Source: Rhizopus arrhizus
Taxonomy: Eukaryota; Mucoromycota; Mucoromycetes; Mucorales; Rhizopodaceae
Reading direction: 5' to 3'
Assembly: GCA_024220505.1 (NCBI GenBank)
Contig: JAKZZE010000001.1
Coordinates: 62,001 to 126,000, forward strand
Length of the DNA stretch: 64,000 nt
The notes beneath the pieces are model-generated. The model saw only the letters and a program-made list of their open reading frames with translations. It made no database searches and was not told where the DNA came from. Numbering within the stretch: position 1 is the first letter of the stretch; each line of letters starts with the position of its first letter. This document shows, one piece after another, positions 1 through 9,521 of the stretch. The position numbers were made by a program, and so were the translations under genes.

Positions 1-156
1 TGAGATTGTTGGTTCGATTTTGAGTAAATTTTTTTTGAATAAGTCTGTTGATTTCTTGATAGTTTTTAAGTAGTTTTCAATTTTGATCCCTCGTAGTGAT
101 TTCTTGATTTGATTTCTTGATTTGATGTTTTATTTCCCCTCGTAGTGACCACCAAA
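1..156 (-). repeat. G1 PBS and leader, repeated outside the left LTR
   Basis: This stretch matches 9365-9521, the region between G1's gag start and its 5' LTR, apart from one base in a T run (8 T here, 9 T there). It contains the primer-binding-site motif (minus strand TGGTGGTCACTACGAGG, 138-154) directly beside the left LTR. A PBS and leader should occur only at the 5' side of an element, so their presence beyond the 3' LTR implies a second G1 copy continuing leftwards and sharing this LTR. The gag of that copy would lie outside the window. Confidence 0.75.
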
Positions 157-887
157 TGTGAGATTGTTAGGCTTTCGGGTTTAAGTAGGTTTGGTATAAG
201 TTATTGAGACAAAGTTTTGGTAATCGAATAAAGTATTGGATAAATTAATATCCAAAAAAGAGTAGATAATTTGAGTTGTAAGTTCGCTTGAGTAGAGTGA
301 CCACCAAATGTGAGATTGGAGTTTATAGGGTTTATATAGTATAAAATAGGTTTGATTTAAGAGAGTCTTGATATAATATCAAAGGTTTAGGTAGGATTTG
401 ATTCCAAAAAGAGTAATGATTTGAATTTAAGTTCGCTTGTAATAAGTGACCACCAGATCTTGTTAAGTAGATCAAACTGTTGTGAATAAAATAAAGTAAA
501 AAGATAAAAAAAAAGGGATTACAATGAAGTGTATTTGCTTCAAGGGACTTCTTGTTCTTGATATTTGATAAAATAAAAGAAAAACAAAAGAGATTTACTT
601 TGTATGATATTTATTAAAATAATCAAAAGTAAAGTAAGTAAAGTAAAACAAAAGTTAAAAGTGAAGTAAGTAAGTCAAGAGTAAGTATAAGAAATATTGA
701 AGTTATTTATATGTTTTTGGCTTTTCTGATTATATACTGTTTTTGATGATTTTGTGGATATTCTGTATTTTTTTGTATTTTTCTGGATTTATCTGTATTC
801 ATACGTATTTGTTTGTATTTTCCTGGATTTGAATTAGTTGGAGAGAGAAAAGTCAAATGCTGCAAAAGTTTGCTGCATTGTGTTACA
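157..887 (-). repeat. G1 left LTR (3' LTR of the minus-strand element)
   Basis: A 731-bp repeat with plus-strand ends TGTGAG...GTTACA, matching 9522-10252 closely. It contains two further copies of the unit that ends in the PBS-like motif GTGACCACCA (297-306 and 446-455), spaced about 150 bp apart. The second copy is again followed by TGTGAGATT, so the LTR carries duplications of its own U5/PBS junction. Confidence 0.85.
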
Positions 888-1709
888 GATGCCCGGGGTG
901 GACAAAAGTTCGTCCTCGAACGTTCCATGGCGTGGGACATGTAAGTGGGCCCAAGAGTCTTCTTGTTTTATTACTTTCTTTAGGATGGGATCGATTCGTC
1001 CCTCTATGAGTATATCTTTCAATTGGTGATGCTTGGCGTTGAGATATCTGTTGACACTAGCTTGAGTGGCATTAGGGCGTTGGAACACGAAGTGACTCCA
1101 TCGATTGACTTGTGTCGCTAATTCTTCAATAGCTTTTTGTTTCTTCTTATGGGCACGTTTGAGATCTTGTTGTGCTTTCTTATATTCTGAATATGCTTCC
1201 AGGATGTATTCTTTGGTGATATTTGCGGCTTCCATATTACCTTTTTGCCAGTCTTCGAGCAATAAATCATTCCATTCTTTGATACTTTGGTCGGAACAAG
1301 GATAATAAGGCAGTGGGTTATGTAAGGTGTTGATATGAGCAATGGTAGGTTGCAGAATTTCTTCAAAAGAGGTTGGAGTTGGCCAATCCATGATTTGTGC
1401 TTGCTCCTTTACTCTTTCTTGGATTACCTTTGCAAAATGTATGGCACTGTTATGTGTTGTGGGTTCCATCCCTTCATCAACTTCAAGAACTAGACAATCA
1501 AATTCTTTGAAATCATCTTGACAACATTGTAGCCATTGTTCAAGAGCAATAACCAAATCTTCGTATCCTTCTTGCTGATAAAAGGTATGAAAGTAATCCT
1601 GCAGCATGTTCTTGTAATATTCATCAGGATCAGCAAAATCTTCTTTCTTGGGTGCATAGGGTCTCCACCAGGATCCCTTGTTATTTTCAGTGTACAGGTT
1701 TGTATTCAT
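834..1709 (-). CDS. extra ORF (ORF-X) downstream of G1 integrase
   Basis: An intact 291-residue ORF lies between the integrase gene and the 3' LTR, with its last 54 nt inside the LTR. I do not recognise a family. It is acidic at the N-terminus, has a W/Y-rich start (GSWWRPYAPKKEDF), and has a Lys/Gln-rich, probably helical middle around residues 165-200 (EYKKAQQDLKRAHKKKQK). Near the end is PRHGTFEDELLSTPG. The DNA for that stretch (TTCGAGGACGAAC) resembles a sequence often found just before the polypurine tract of gypsy elements, so part of the tail may be constrained as DNA. No signal peptide or membrane segment is evident, so an env-like role is not supported. An A-rich spacer of about 120 nt separates it from integrase. 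Confidence 0.6.
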   Translation of the reverse strand: MNTNLYTENNKGSWWRPYAPKKEDFADPDEYYKNMLQDYFHTFYQQEGYEDLVIALEQWLQCCQDDFKEFDCLVLEVDEGMEPTTHNSAIHFAKVIQERVKEQAQIMDWPTPTSFEEILQPTIAHINTLHNPLPYYPCSDQSIKEWNDLLLEDWQKGNMEAANITKEYILEAYSEYKKAQQDLKRAHKKKQKAIEELATQVNRWSHFVFQRPNATQASVNRYLNAKHHQLKDILIEGRIDPILKKVIKQEDSWAHLHVPRHGTFEDELLSTPGICNTMQQTFAAFDFSLSN

Positions 1710-1832
1710 TTTCCTTTTCTTGAGTTTGTCTTCTTGGATAGATAGAAGATTATATATTTTTTGTAGTATTTATATTATTTCTATATTTTTGTGCTTGTGA
1801 ATTTTTTTTTTTTTTTTTTTTATAACAAAGTT

Positions 1833-3179
1833 TTAGTCAAAGAGTTCCTTTGTTTCATCATCTAAGACACTTGAAACAATCCGCTGATGTTCTGTTCTCC
1901 ATTGGGTATTTGGTATCGAATAAGGTTTTAACCTATTCCCATGTACTCTTTTAATTCTTGTGTCTTGTACTTCGGTATTTTTAATATGATAAGTTCCTTT
2001 GCCTAAAGCTTGGTGTATGATGTATGGTCCTTCCCATTTGTCTTGAAGTTTTCCAGACCATGAAGTTGATAAGTAATCCTTATATAACAGCACGACATCA
2101 CCTAATTTGAATGGTGGTTTTAATTCTTTTCTTTGATCGAGGATCTTATTTTCTATCGCCTTTTTCTGTGCATTCTGTGTGGTCTTTATTGCTTTGGCTG
2201 CTTGTTCCCTTATACGATTGAGACTATGCAACTGATGAGCGGTGCGATGGAATAAGATAGCTTCAAACTTTGGTGAGTTTCTCTCATGGATCAAGTGATT
2301 CATGTCAAATGGTGTTTTAGGTTCATATCCGTATGTCAGATAGAATGGACTTTGCTTTGTAGTAGCTTGTTTCATTGATCTGTAAGCGAATAAGGTAGCG
2401 GGTAAATATTGGTCCCAGTCTTTCTTTTCTTCATCTGAACGTCGTTGCAATATTTGTCCAAGAGTTTTATTGAAACGTTCTATGAGTCCATTACTCTGTG
2501 GATTGTATGGTGTGGTTGTTTTGTGTATAATTGAGTAATTTCGGCAGACTTGTCGAATTAGATCGCTAACAAAAGGCTTTCCATTATCAGAGACGATAAT
2601 AGTTGGGCAGCCATGTCTACAAATAATTTCTTCATATAGGAACAACGCTATTTCCGATGCAGTTTGAAATCTCATTGGCCTGGCCTCTACATATTTTGTA
2701 AGGTAGTCAATTCCAGCAATTATATAACGATAGCCTGTTCTTGATGCTTGTACGTGCTTAACATCTAGTGCTATACGATCAAAGGGTTTCGTCGATACTG
2801 GTACTGGATATAATTCTTCATTAAGACTTTTACTTCCATATACTTGGCATCGAGGGCATTTTTTGACGTATTCTTGGATATCTTGTGACATTTTTTCCCA
2901 GTAGTATCTTGTTGCAATTTTGTGTAGCGTATTATTATAGGCAAGATGCCCTCCTAAAGGATGTTGATGGTAGGTATGAATAATGTTTTCAGCCTCCTCC
3001 TTATTTAAAACTTTGCGAATGATCCCATTGGATGTGTTGTAGCGATACAAAGTATCTTTATATATTGTATAATTGATTGATTCTCTTTCAAGATATTTTA
3101 TCATTTTTGTTGATATGTTATCAGGTATTTTTAGTGTGAGTAAATATTGTTTCATCTTTTTCATTTTTTCTTCTTCCAT
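1833..3179 (-). CDS. G1 integrase, separate ORF
   Basis: This 448-residue retroviral-type integrase inserts the element cDNA into the nucleus-located genome. Visible in order are an N-terminal H-H-C-C zinc domain (HPLGGHL ... KKCPRCQVYG, about residues 72-115), the catalytic core with D in ALDVKH, D in VSDNGKPF and E in LIERFNK, and a C-terminal domain (LGDVVLLYKDY ... WEGPYIIHQ). There is no chromodomain. It begins with a real ATG and is separated from the RNase H stop by 191 nt of A-rich sequence (sense strand), so it is not part of one continuous pol frame here. It could be expressed by reinitiation, a separate transcript or splicing; no good intron signals bridge the gap. Confidence 0.85.
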   Translation of the reverse strand: MEEEKMKKMKQYLLTLKIPDNISTKMIKYLERESINYTIYKDTLYRYNTSNGIIRKVLNKEEAENIIHTYHQHPLGGHLAYNNTLHKIATRYYWEKMSQDIQEYVKKCPRCQVYGSKSLNEELYPVPVSTKPFDRIALDVKHVQASRTGYRYIIAGIDYLTKYVEARPMRFQTASEIALFLYEEIICRHGCPTIIVSDNGKPFVSDLIRQVCRNYSIIHKTTTPYNPQSNGLIERFNKTLGQILQRRSDEEKKDWDQYLPATLFAYRSMKQATTKQSPFYLTYGYEPKTPFDMNHLIHERNSPKFEAILFHRTAHQLHSLNRIREQAAKAIKTTQNAQKKAIENKILDQRKELKPPFKLGDVVLLYKDYLSTSWSGKLQDKWEGPYIIHQALGKGTYHIKNTEVQDTRIKRVHGNRLKPYSIPNTQWRTEHQRIVSSVLDDETKELFD

Positions 3180-3316
3180 TGTGTGTAACTTTGTTATTGT
3201 GCTTTTAAGGTGGTACTATTTCTGTAATTTTCTGTATTAAGGTTTTGTCTGTTTGTGTGTGTGTATTTTTTTTTTTTTGATTTTGTTTGTTTCAACTACC
3301 CTCCCAGCCTCCTTGT

Positions 3317-3351
<35 letters not shown>

Positions 3352-3370
3352 TAGGATGTTCTTTTGTACT
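3180..3370 (-). other. A-rich spacer between G1 RNase H and integrase
   Basis: On the coding strand this spacer is mostly A, with two long A runs (plus strand T runs near 3270-3279 and 3318-3348) and one GC-richer island, GGAGGCTGGGAGGG. It has no coding potential and no recognisable GT-AG intron linking the flanking frames. Confidence 0.6.
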
Positions 3371-5041
3371 TTAGTAGCCTAATCTTGACAAGAAGTCGGC
3401 ACTTTCATTAACTCGGCCTGGCCGGTACTTGATTTCGTAATCATATTCTGCTAATATGGTAATCCATCTTGCAATGATACCAGTAGGATTTGTTGTATTA
3501 AGTAAGCCTTTTAGTGCTGAATGATCTGTAATAATGGTGAATTTTCGTCCAAGAAGGTAAGGTCTAAATTGTTTGATAGCCCAAATTAAGGCTAAGCATT
3601 CTAACTTTGATACTCCATAATTGGTTTCACTTGACTTTAAGCTTCTGCTTGCGTATATTATAGGGTGCTCGTGACCATTGTCGTCTAACTGAGTTAAGAT
3701 GCAACCAAGACCTAGTCTAGAAGCGTCTGTTACAAGTATAAAATTCTTGTCGAAGTCTGGTCTTGCTAAAACTGGTGCTTGAGTTAATAATTTTTTCAGA
3801 GATTCAAAAGATTCAGTTGTTTTGCTAGTCCAAGGTATTCTTTTTGTCGTCTTGGTTTGGTCATGCAATGGACGTGCTATTGCAGCAAAGTTTTTTATAA
3901 ATCTACGGTAATATGAGGCTAAACCTAGGAATCCTCTAATTTGTGTGAGCGTTTTGGGAACGGGATAATTTTGTATCTTTTCTATCTTGCTTGGGTCGGT
4001 TTGAATTCCTTCTTTAGTAACGATGTATCCAAGGAACTTCAGATGATCTTTAAAGAAAAAGCACTTTTCTGGGTTGAGCTTTAGGTTTCCCATTTTGATA
4101 CAATTGAAAACTTGTTCTAAGTGAATTAAGTGTTCTTGACAGTTATTTGAATAGACATTTAGATCATCGATATATGCTACCAAACATTTGTTGATTAATG
4201 GTCTGAAGCAGAGATCAATGAGACGTTGGAACGTTGCGGGTGAATTTACTAATCCCATAGGCAATGTGTTGTAATGATATACTCCGTATTTTGTGGTGAA
4301 TGCTGTTAGCTCCTTGCTATTTTCTTCTAAGGGAACTTGATGGAAACCTGCTCTCATATCAAGGGCAGAAAATACTTTAGCTTTTCCCAAAGTGTCTAAT
4401 AAATCGTCGATTCTTGGCAAAGGGTATGAGTCTTTCTTTGTAACGGCATTCAGCTTGCGATAATCAATTACCATACGGTATTCTCCATTTTTCTTTTTAA
4501 CAAGGATTACCGGAGCAGCCCAAGGACTGTTTGATGGTGCAATTACACCTAACTTGCAGTATTTATCCAATTCCTTTTGCAAATAATCAGATTCTATAGG
4601 ACTAAGTCGATAGGGTCTATGACTAATAGGCTGAGTATTCTCTTCTATGATAATTTTGTGCTTCAAAATTGATGTGTAGCCAATGGTATTATTATCCCAA
4701 TCAAATATTTCCTTGAATCTATATAATAATTTTCGTAGTTTCTGATTCATTTCTTTTGATATATCTCCAACTTCCACTTTTGCATATGAATCTTTGTCTA
4801 TCATTTCTTCTTTATCACTTTCGGTTTCTGAGTTCTGATTATACTCCATAGTATATAAATCTGCTTCTTTGTTAAGTTGATACGCTTGTATGACTTCTTC
4901 ATCTTGTAAATCAATTTTTTCAAGCTTTCCTATCTTTTCAAACGACTTTAGGTGGATGTTTTTCTTTGATCGGTTGTATAGATGTATTTCGATGCTTTTG
5001 TTGTTTAATACTATAGTGGCATTTAAGTCAAAATATCCCAT
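3371..5041 (-). CDS. G1 reverse transcriptase and RNase H
   Basis: The product is a 556-residue segment of pol. RT motifs occur in order: LKHKIIIEENTQPISHRPYR, PWAAPVILVKKKNG, MVIDYRKLNAVT, SALDMRAGFHQV, the catalytic AYIDDL, and LGYIVTKEGI. RNase H follows (LVTDASRLGLGCIL, SKLECLALIWAI, ITDHSALKG) and the ORF ends at DFLSRLGY. The frame is open upstream of this ATG to about 5107. There a run of five A (plus strand 5108-5112) takes the protease frame out of register by one base. One extra A would restore a continuous PR-RT frame, so a single-base loss in the run is the simplest explanation. Confidence 0.9.
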   Translation of the reverse strand: MGYFDLNATIVLNNKSIEIHLYNRSKKNIHLKSFEKIGKLEKIDLQDEEVIQAYQLNKEADLYTMEYNQNSETESDKEEMIDKDSYAKVEVGDISKEMNQKLRKLLYRFKEIFDWDNNTIGYTSILKHKIIIEENTQPISHRPYRLSPIESDYLQKELDKYCKLGVIAPSNSPWAAPVILVKKKNGEYRMVIDYRKLNAVTKKDSYPLPRIDDLLDTLGKAKVFSALDMRAGFHQVPLEENSKELTAFTTKYGVYHYNTLPMGLVNSPATFQRLIDLCFRPLINKCLVAYIDDLNVYSNNCQEHLIHLEQVFNCIKMGNLKLNPEKCFFFKDHLKFLGYIVTKEGIQTDPSKIEKIQNYPVPKTLTQIRGFLGLASYYRRFIKNFAAIARPLHDQTKTTKRIPWTSKTTESFESLKKLLTQAPVLARPDFDKNFILVTDASRLGLGCILTQLDDNGHEHPIIYASRSLKSSETNYGVSKLECLALIWAIKQFRPYLLGRKFTIITDHSALKGLLNTTNPTGIIARWITILAEYDYEIKYRPGRVNESADFLSRLGY

Positions 5042-5064
5042 TGCTTGAATAATGTCAGGGTTGG

Positions 5065-6423
5065 TTAGTTCAAAACTGTAAGTGACTGACTTTGACTGTC
5101 CAGGTGGTTTTTAAGCTGAAATGTGCTTGACGTATAGGCTTTTAAGATCATCCCTTCTTTTGGAGCACGAATGATTTGATCATTGTTATTTGTTATTATC
5201 TCAATCTCTTGGTCAGATTCTTTTTCCAATACTAATAATGATTGATCATTGTCTTCTTCTTCATGTTCTTTGTCGGATAGTTCATCTTCGGCACTGTAAA
5301 TATCTTCATCACTATGTTCTATTGATTCATCCTCTGTACTGTATTCCTCTTCAGTGCTTTCATCGGCTTCTTCTTCAAAATGGACATGTTTTGAATTTGA
5401 ATTAGTTTGACTGACTGGATTTTTGTATGTTTGCGTATAAGTCGTAATTTTTGGTATTTTTTCTTGCTTGCGTAAGAAGGTAATAGGCAATTCGGCTTTT
5501 TGGTTCTTGTATGTTACTTTTAAGGATTCACTATTAAAATCAATCTTCGCTTTAGCTCTAATTAACCAATTGTTTCCAAGGATGAAGTGAGTGGGACATG
5601 AAGGTAATACTTCTACTGTACAAGGTATAATCATATTTTCTTTTACTTCCACAGGTACATCATAGATAACTCCTAATCCTGCTTGTTTTGTTCCATTTCC
5701 CATAGTAAATATAGTTTCGGAGGCAGCGTCTATAGAGAGTCCTAATTTATCAGCTAAAGCTTTCGACATACAAGTCTTTGCTGCTCCACAGTCGATTAAC
5801 GTTCTAATCCTATGGTCTCCAATGGTAGTTTTTGAATATACAGCGGTGGTATTAAATTCATCGTCTTCAATTATTGCAACCGTTTGTTGAGAACCTTGAT
5901 TTTTAGTAGCAGTTCTTCTAGTTCTACAAACACCAGCTAACTGTCTGCGGTATTTAGGGACATCATTGATTAGGTCTCTAAATGTTGCGTTGGTAGGTCG
6001 GTCTAATATATCCGTAGCGATATCGTAGGATGGAATTGGTTGTGTTCTTTTAGGCTGTTTCTTTTTGATAGGCTCAATAGGTAAATCAGTTTCCATTTCT
6101 ATATCTTGATTTGTATGTGTTTGATTGTTATTTGAAGGTTTGATTTCTTCCAAATGACTTCTAGTAGTAACGCGTTTGGTAACAACTGTCGGTTTGGCTG
6201 TTTTCTTTTGAGCAGTGGTACGTGTTTTAGTATAAGGAACTGCTCTGGTAACTTCGGGTGGTTTATCAGGTCTGATGGCAGTATATAAGTCTTTCTCGTA
6301 TCTATTTTCATTTTCTGTTAGGATGGCATTTAAATGTTGTGTTTGTTTTTGTGATTGTTGTTTGGTTTCGTTAATGGATTTTGTTTGATTTTGGGTATTC
6401 GATTGACCATTGCTTTCGTTATT
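5065..6423 (-). CDS. G1 protease region of pol
   Basis: The pol frame enters from gag by a +1 shift at the gag terminator (see the gag entry). A charged linker leads to a retroviral-type aspartic protease: TLIDCGAAKTCMSKAL, with D-C-G in place of the usual D-S/T-G, and the second motif HFILGNNWLIRAKAKIDF. A Glu/Asp-rich tail follows. The ORF can be read upstream to 6858, but that Ile/Thr-rich part is an out-of-frame shadow of the Asn-rich end of gag. At the 3' end the frame runs into TAA because of the A-run indel at 5108-5112, so protease and RT are not fused in this copy. Confidence 0.8.
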   Translation of the reverse strand, partial: NNESNGQSNTQNQTKSINETKQQSQKQTQHLNAILTENENRYEKDLYTAIRPDKPPEVTRAVPYTKTRTTAQKKTAKPTVVTKRVTTRSHLEEIKPSNNNQTHTNQDIEMETDLPIEPIKKKQPKRTQPIPSYDIATDILDRPTNATFRDLINDVPKYRRQLAGVCRTRRTATKNQGSQQTVAIIEDDEFNTTAVYSKTTIGDHRIRTLIDCGAAKTCMSKALADKLGLSIDAASETIFTMGNGTKQAGLGVIYDVPVEVKENMIIPCTVEVLPSCPTHFILGNNWLIRAKAKIDFNSESLKVTYKNQKAELPITFLRKQEKIPKITTYTQTYKNPVSQTNSNSKHVHFEEEADESTEEEYSTEDESIEHSDEDIYSAEDELSDKEHEEEDNDQSLLVLEKESDQEIEIITNNNDQIIRAPKEGMILKAYTSSTFQLKNHLDSQSQSLTVLN

Positions 6424-9346
6424 AAAAACAATCGACCCATCTAGTTTTTGAAGGCTGATTTTGTGCAGATGGTTGCAAAGGAAGTTCATCATTTTGATTA
6501 CTGTTGGGTTGATTACGATATCGGCTGTTGTAATTAGATCTTTCATATCCATTATTATAGTTATTTCTGAATCTATTATTGTGTCCATTATAGTTGTTAT
6601 TTCCGTTGTAGTCGATGTTTCGATTATTGTTATAACCATTATTGCTATAATAGTTAGGGTTACTATTATTATTGTTGTTATATCTTTGATAATTGTCTTT
6701 AACGTTGGGATTGTAATTGTTGAAATTGTTATAGTTGTTGCGAGCATTGCGATTGTAAGGTCGATTATGTTGATCATGTACAGTAGCGGACAAAACTGGT
6801 GCACAAAAATTAAAATCAACATTGTATCTCCGCCATATGTCTGCGACTTTTGTGGCATATACCATCTGAAAGACAGTCCAAAATATACAGTATGTTATGT
6901 AAACCGGAACTGTGCCGGACATCCCCCAGGCATAAGGTCATTTTTAGTGATTTTTTGCATATTTCAATTTTCGCCAAAAATGTAGTGCTTGTCTAGCCTT
7001 CTTTCAATTTTCCCCATATCTCTCCCGTTTGCTTTCAGATTTCACCGCATATTAGTGAATTTTAGTAGCTCTTAAAAAATATATAAAACCGTAGTTATTT
7101 TCTATTTCCCATTGAATCCCCCCTTTTGTTTTTACCCTATTCACTATAACAAAGTACTAGCCTTATATGTTTAAGAAAATAAGCAACTGTAAAAACGAAA
7201 CTCTGAGATCTCGAACACGCCTAGTTCGTACGACAGCAGATATTTCTAGAGTAACAAGGATCTCTAAATGGACAATCAACAGGAGAAAGAGGGAAGAAAG
7301 AAACTTAATGTCTTGTGATCATGAAGGCATTCCGCTATTAGCCTGAAAAGTTATTAGTTCAGTCATCAACCTAGAGCTTGGACAAGGTCCGCTACACACA
7401 GTTCCTGATGCTCAGCACATTTTGAGGACCTTAAGATACAGTGTTAGCAGACTGTCAGTCTAAAGGCACAGTAGGAAGCTAGATTTTGAGTCCGGAAGTA
7501 AGGAATCGAAGAATTTCATCAGCTGTATAAGTCGGAAAAAGCGATGAATGTGGTATCACAACAAGCCATTGTATACTATAGAGGGCTGGAAGTCTGCTAT
7601 CTTTAGCAATGAAACAAATATGAACATTATGGATGCAGATAGTATACACTAATATTGAAAGCAAGTCGAGCAACCTGAGCGATTTTTTCACGGTGATCAA
7701 ACAATGAAGCATGCTGGCTGCTCTGTTATGTTTTAAGGCTGTATTAGATATTGAGGACCAGAATATGTGTGTCAGGTATACGATGGTATAATGAACTCAT
7801 AAATATACACATATATTTCGCTTACTTCATACCACAAAAGCCTAACGTATAGTAGTCTAAAACGTCGTAATCTCTCGTTTCAGTATGACAATGACACAAG
7901 GCACAAGTCAACGCATGTCATAAACTCAATATTTGATAACAGCGCTTCTGTGCTACAAGTTTAGCCGCCACTAATCCCGGCCTAAGTCCGCTTAAGCATG
8001 CCAGGTGGCAATTGATGGCAAAGGTATGATGATACGACACTAGATCAAAAAGGGTCGATGATCTTTGGAAAAGAATAGTTAAAGAGCCGGGTTCTTTTAC
8101 TGAAAATGATATACACGCATATTATTAGCATATGCAAAGAAGAATATCCGATAATATCAAGAGATGAGATGATTATATAAAGTCTAAGATTTTAGCCACT
8201 TTTGCGGTTTTTAGAAAATATAAGATTTTATAAATTCAAAGCACGCTTATCGCTCAGTTTTAACAATGTCATGCTTAGAACATACATAGATTACAATGAC
8301 TAGTATATCCTCCTTCTAGTACAGTTTCATGACTATTGCAATTACCATGAGCAGGTAATGGTAGTTAAAAGCTAAAAAAAAGTTTTGTGCACCAGTTTTG
8401 TCCGCTACTGTATATTCAATTCGTTGCGGATAGCTTGTTGAATCATATTAAGAATCTCTTGTTGATTATTAAGATTAGTATGACCGTGATGATACCTAGT
8501 TGAATGATTCACATGATATTGGGTGTCATTAGGATAACCTACTACTTCCATTGTTGACAACCGATTAACTCCTGTTGTAACATTGGTATTGGTAGCTAGA
8601 TTTCCTGATGATTTACCAAATATTTGAACATCACTGACTGGTAAAATCTGTGCAGGTCTTTCATCAATATCTACAAGTTCAACATTATGATTATTTATGT
8701 TGTATCGACCAGTATGTGTGTTATCGTTGTGATATATCAAGGCATTGTTAATGTTTCGAGGTATGAAGGGGTTGTCGACCATGGCAATCTTACGAGGTCT
8801 ATTTGCGTTCCACCATCCTTCAGAATGTGTGAGCCAGTCTTTAAAGTTCTTGGAACTGCTTTGTATGCAGAAATTTTTTATTTCGTTTAGTAATCCAGCA
8901 CGGAATCTGCTTTCTATCAATGCTTCATTATCAATATTGGCCAAATCGGCTGCTTCTCTTAATCTTGCAAGAAATATTTGTGGATGCTCTTGTTCTCCTT
9001 GGAACATATCATTAAATTCCATTTCATAGCTTTGTATTAGTTCCGGGGTGATATAATGATTCTTGAGTGCCTCTATTGCTTGGTCATACTTGATCTCTGG
9101 CTGTTCTTTTAAAATAACACGTTCAAAGTAGACTTTGGCTGCACGTCTTAGTTGTGATTTGAGAATGGCTATTTTTCTTGATTCTCCCTGCGTATTATTA
9201 ACTGCAAGGTAGGAGTCTAGGATTTCTTGAAAATGACGGAAATCTTCTCCTTCATATCCGTAAAATTCGATGAGTCTTGGTCTATAACCTTGTATTACGC
9301 TTTGGTTGCTGACTGAAGCCAACACGTTAGGTCCTGTAGTTGTCAT
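6422..9346 (-). pseudogene. G1 gag, split by TcB1
   Basis: The first part runs 9346 to 8411 and the second 6778 to 6422; without TcB1 they form one 430-codon ORF. The N-terminal half is a retrotransposon capsid domain (LIEFYGYEGEDFRHFQEIL, AAKVYFERVI, FQGEQEHPQIFLARLREAADL). The C-terminal 110 residues are extremely Asn/Tyr/Arg-rich and replace the usual CCHC knuckle, which is absent. Gag ends at TGT TTT TAA. Skipping one base at TTT-TAA enters the protease frame, so expression of pol probably uses a +1 frameshift at that stop. In the present allele translation would end at a TAG created by the transposon end (8405-8407). Confidence 0.8.
6781..8410 (+). mobile_element. TcB1, Tc1/mariner-like element with dead transposase
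   Basis: A 1630-bp element flanked by TA on both sides (6779-6780, 8411-8412). Its 28-bp inverted repeats begin CAGTAGCGGACAAAACTGG. Plus-strand translation shows scattered transposase remnants (for example KSAIFSNETNMNIMDADS, and NPGLSPLKHA resembling the SPDLNPIEH motif) broken by many stops. It sits inside the G1 gag gene. Four more copies occur at 21966, 44199, 52558 and 58848. Confidence 0.85.
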
Positions 9347-9502
9347 TGCTGCTAATAAGTGTTTTGAGATTGTTGGTTCGATTTTGAGTAAATTTTTTTT
9401 TGAATAAGTCTGTTGATTTCTTGATAGTTTTTAAGTAGTTTTCAATTTTGATCCCTCGTAGTGATTTCTTGATTTGATTTCTTGATTTGATGTTTTATTT
9501 CC

Positions 9503-9519
9503 CCTCGTAGTGACCACCA
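9503..9519 (-). promoter_or_regulatory. G1 primer binding site
   Basis: The minus strand reads TGGTGGTCACTACGAGG, two bases after the 5' LTR end. It begins with TGG, as expected for pairing with a tRNA 3'-CCA end. The primer tRNA would end CCTCGTAGTGACCACCA; I cannot assign its identity. Neither tRNA gene in this window matches. Confidence 0.65.
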
Positions 9520-9521
9520 AA

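Noticed and set aside
1..887. A single 887-bp LTR starting at base 1
   Set aside because: The repeat includes the PBS and leader; the proper LTR with TGT...ACA ends and adjacent PBS is 157-887.
3180..3370. Intron joining RNase H and integrase of G1
   Set aside because: The RNase H frame stops before any plausible donor, and no acceptor keeps the frame without inventing unusual sites.
6424..6858. Ile/Thr-rich N-terminal extension of the protease ORF, and the plus-strand ORF 6461-6985 with hydrophobic repeats
   Set aside because: Both are frame shadows of the Asn/Tyr-rich gag tail and run into the TcB1 end.
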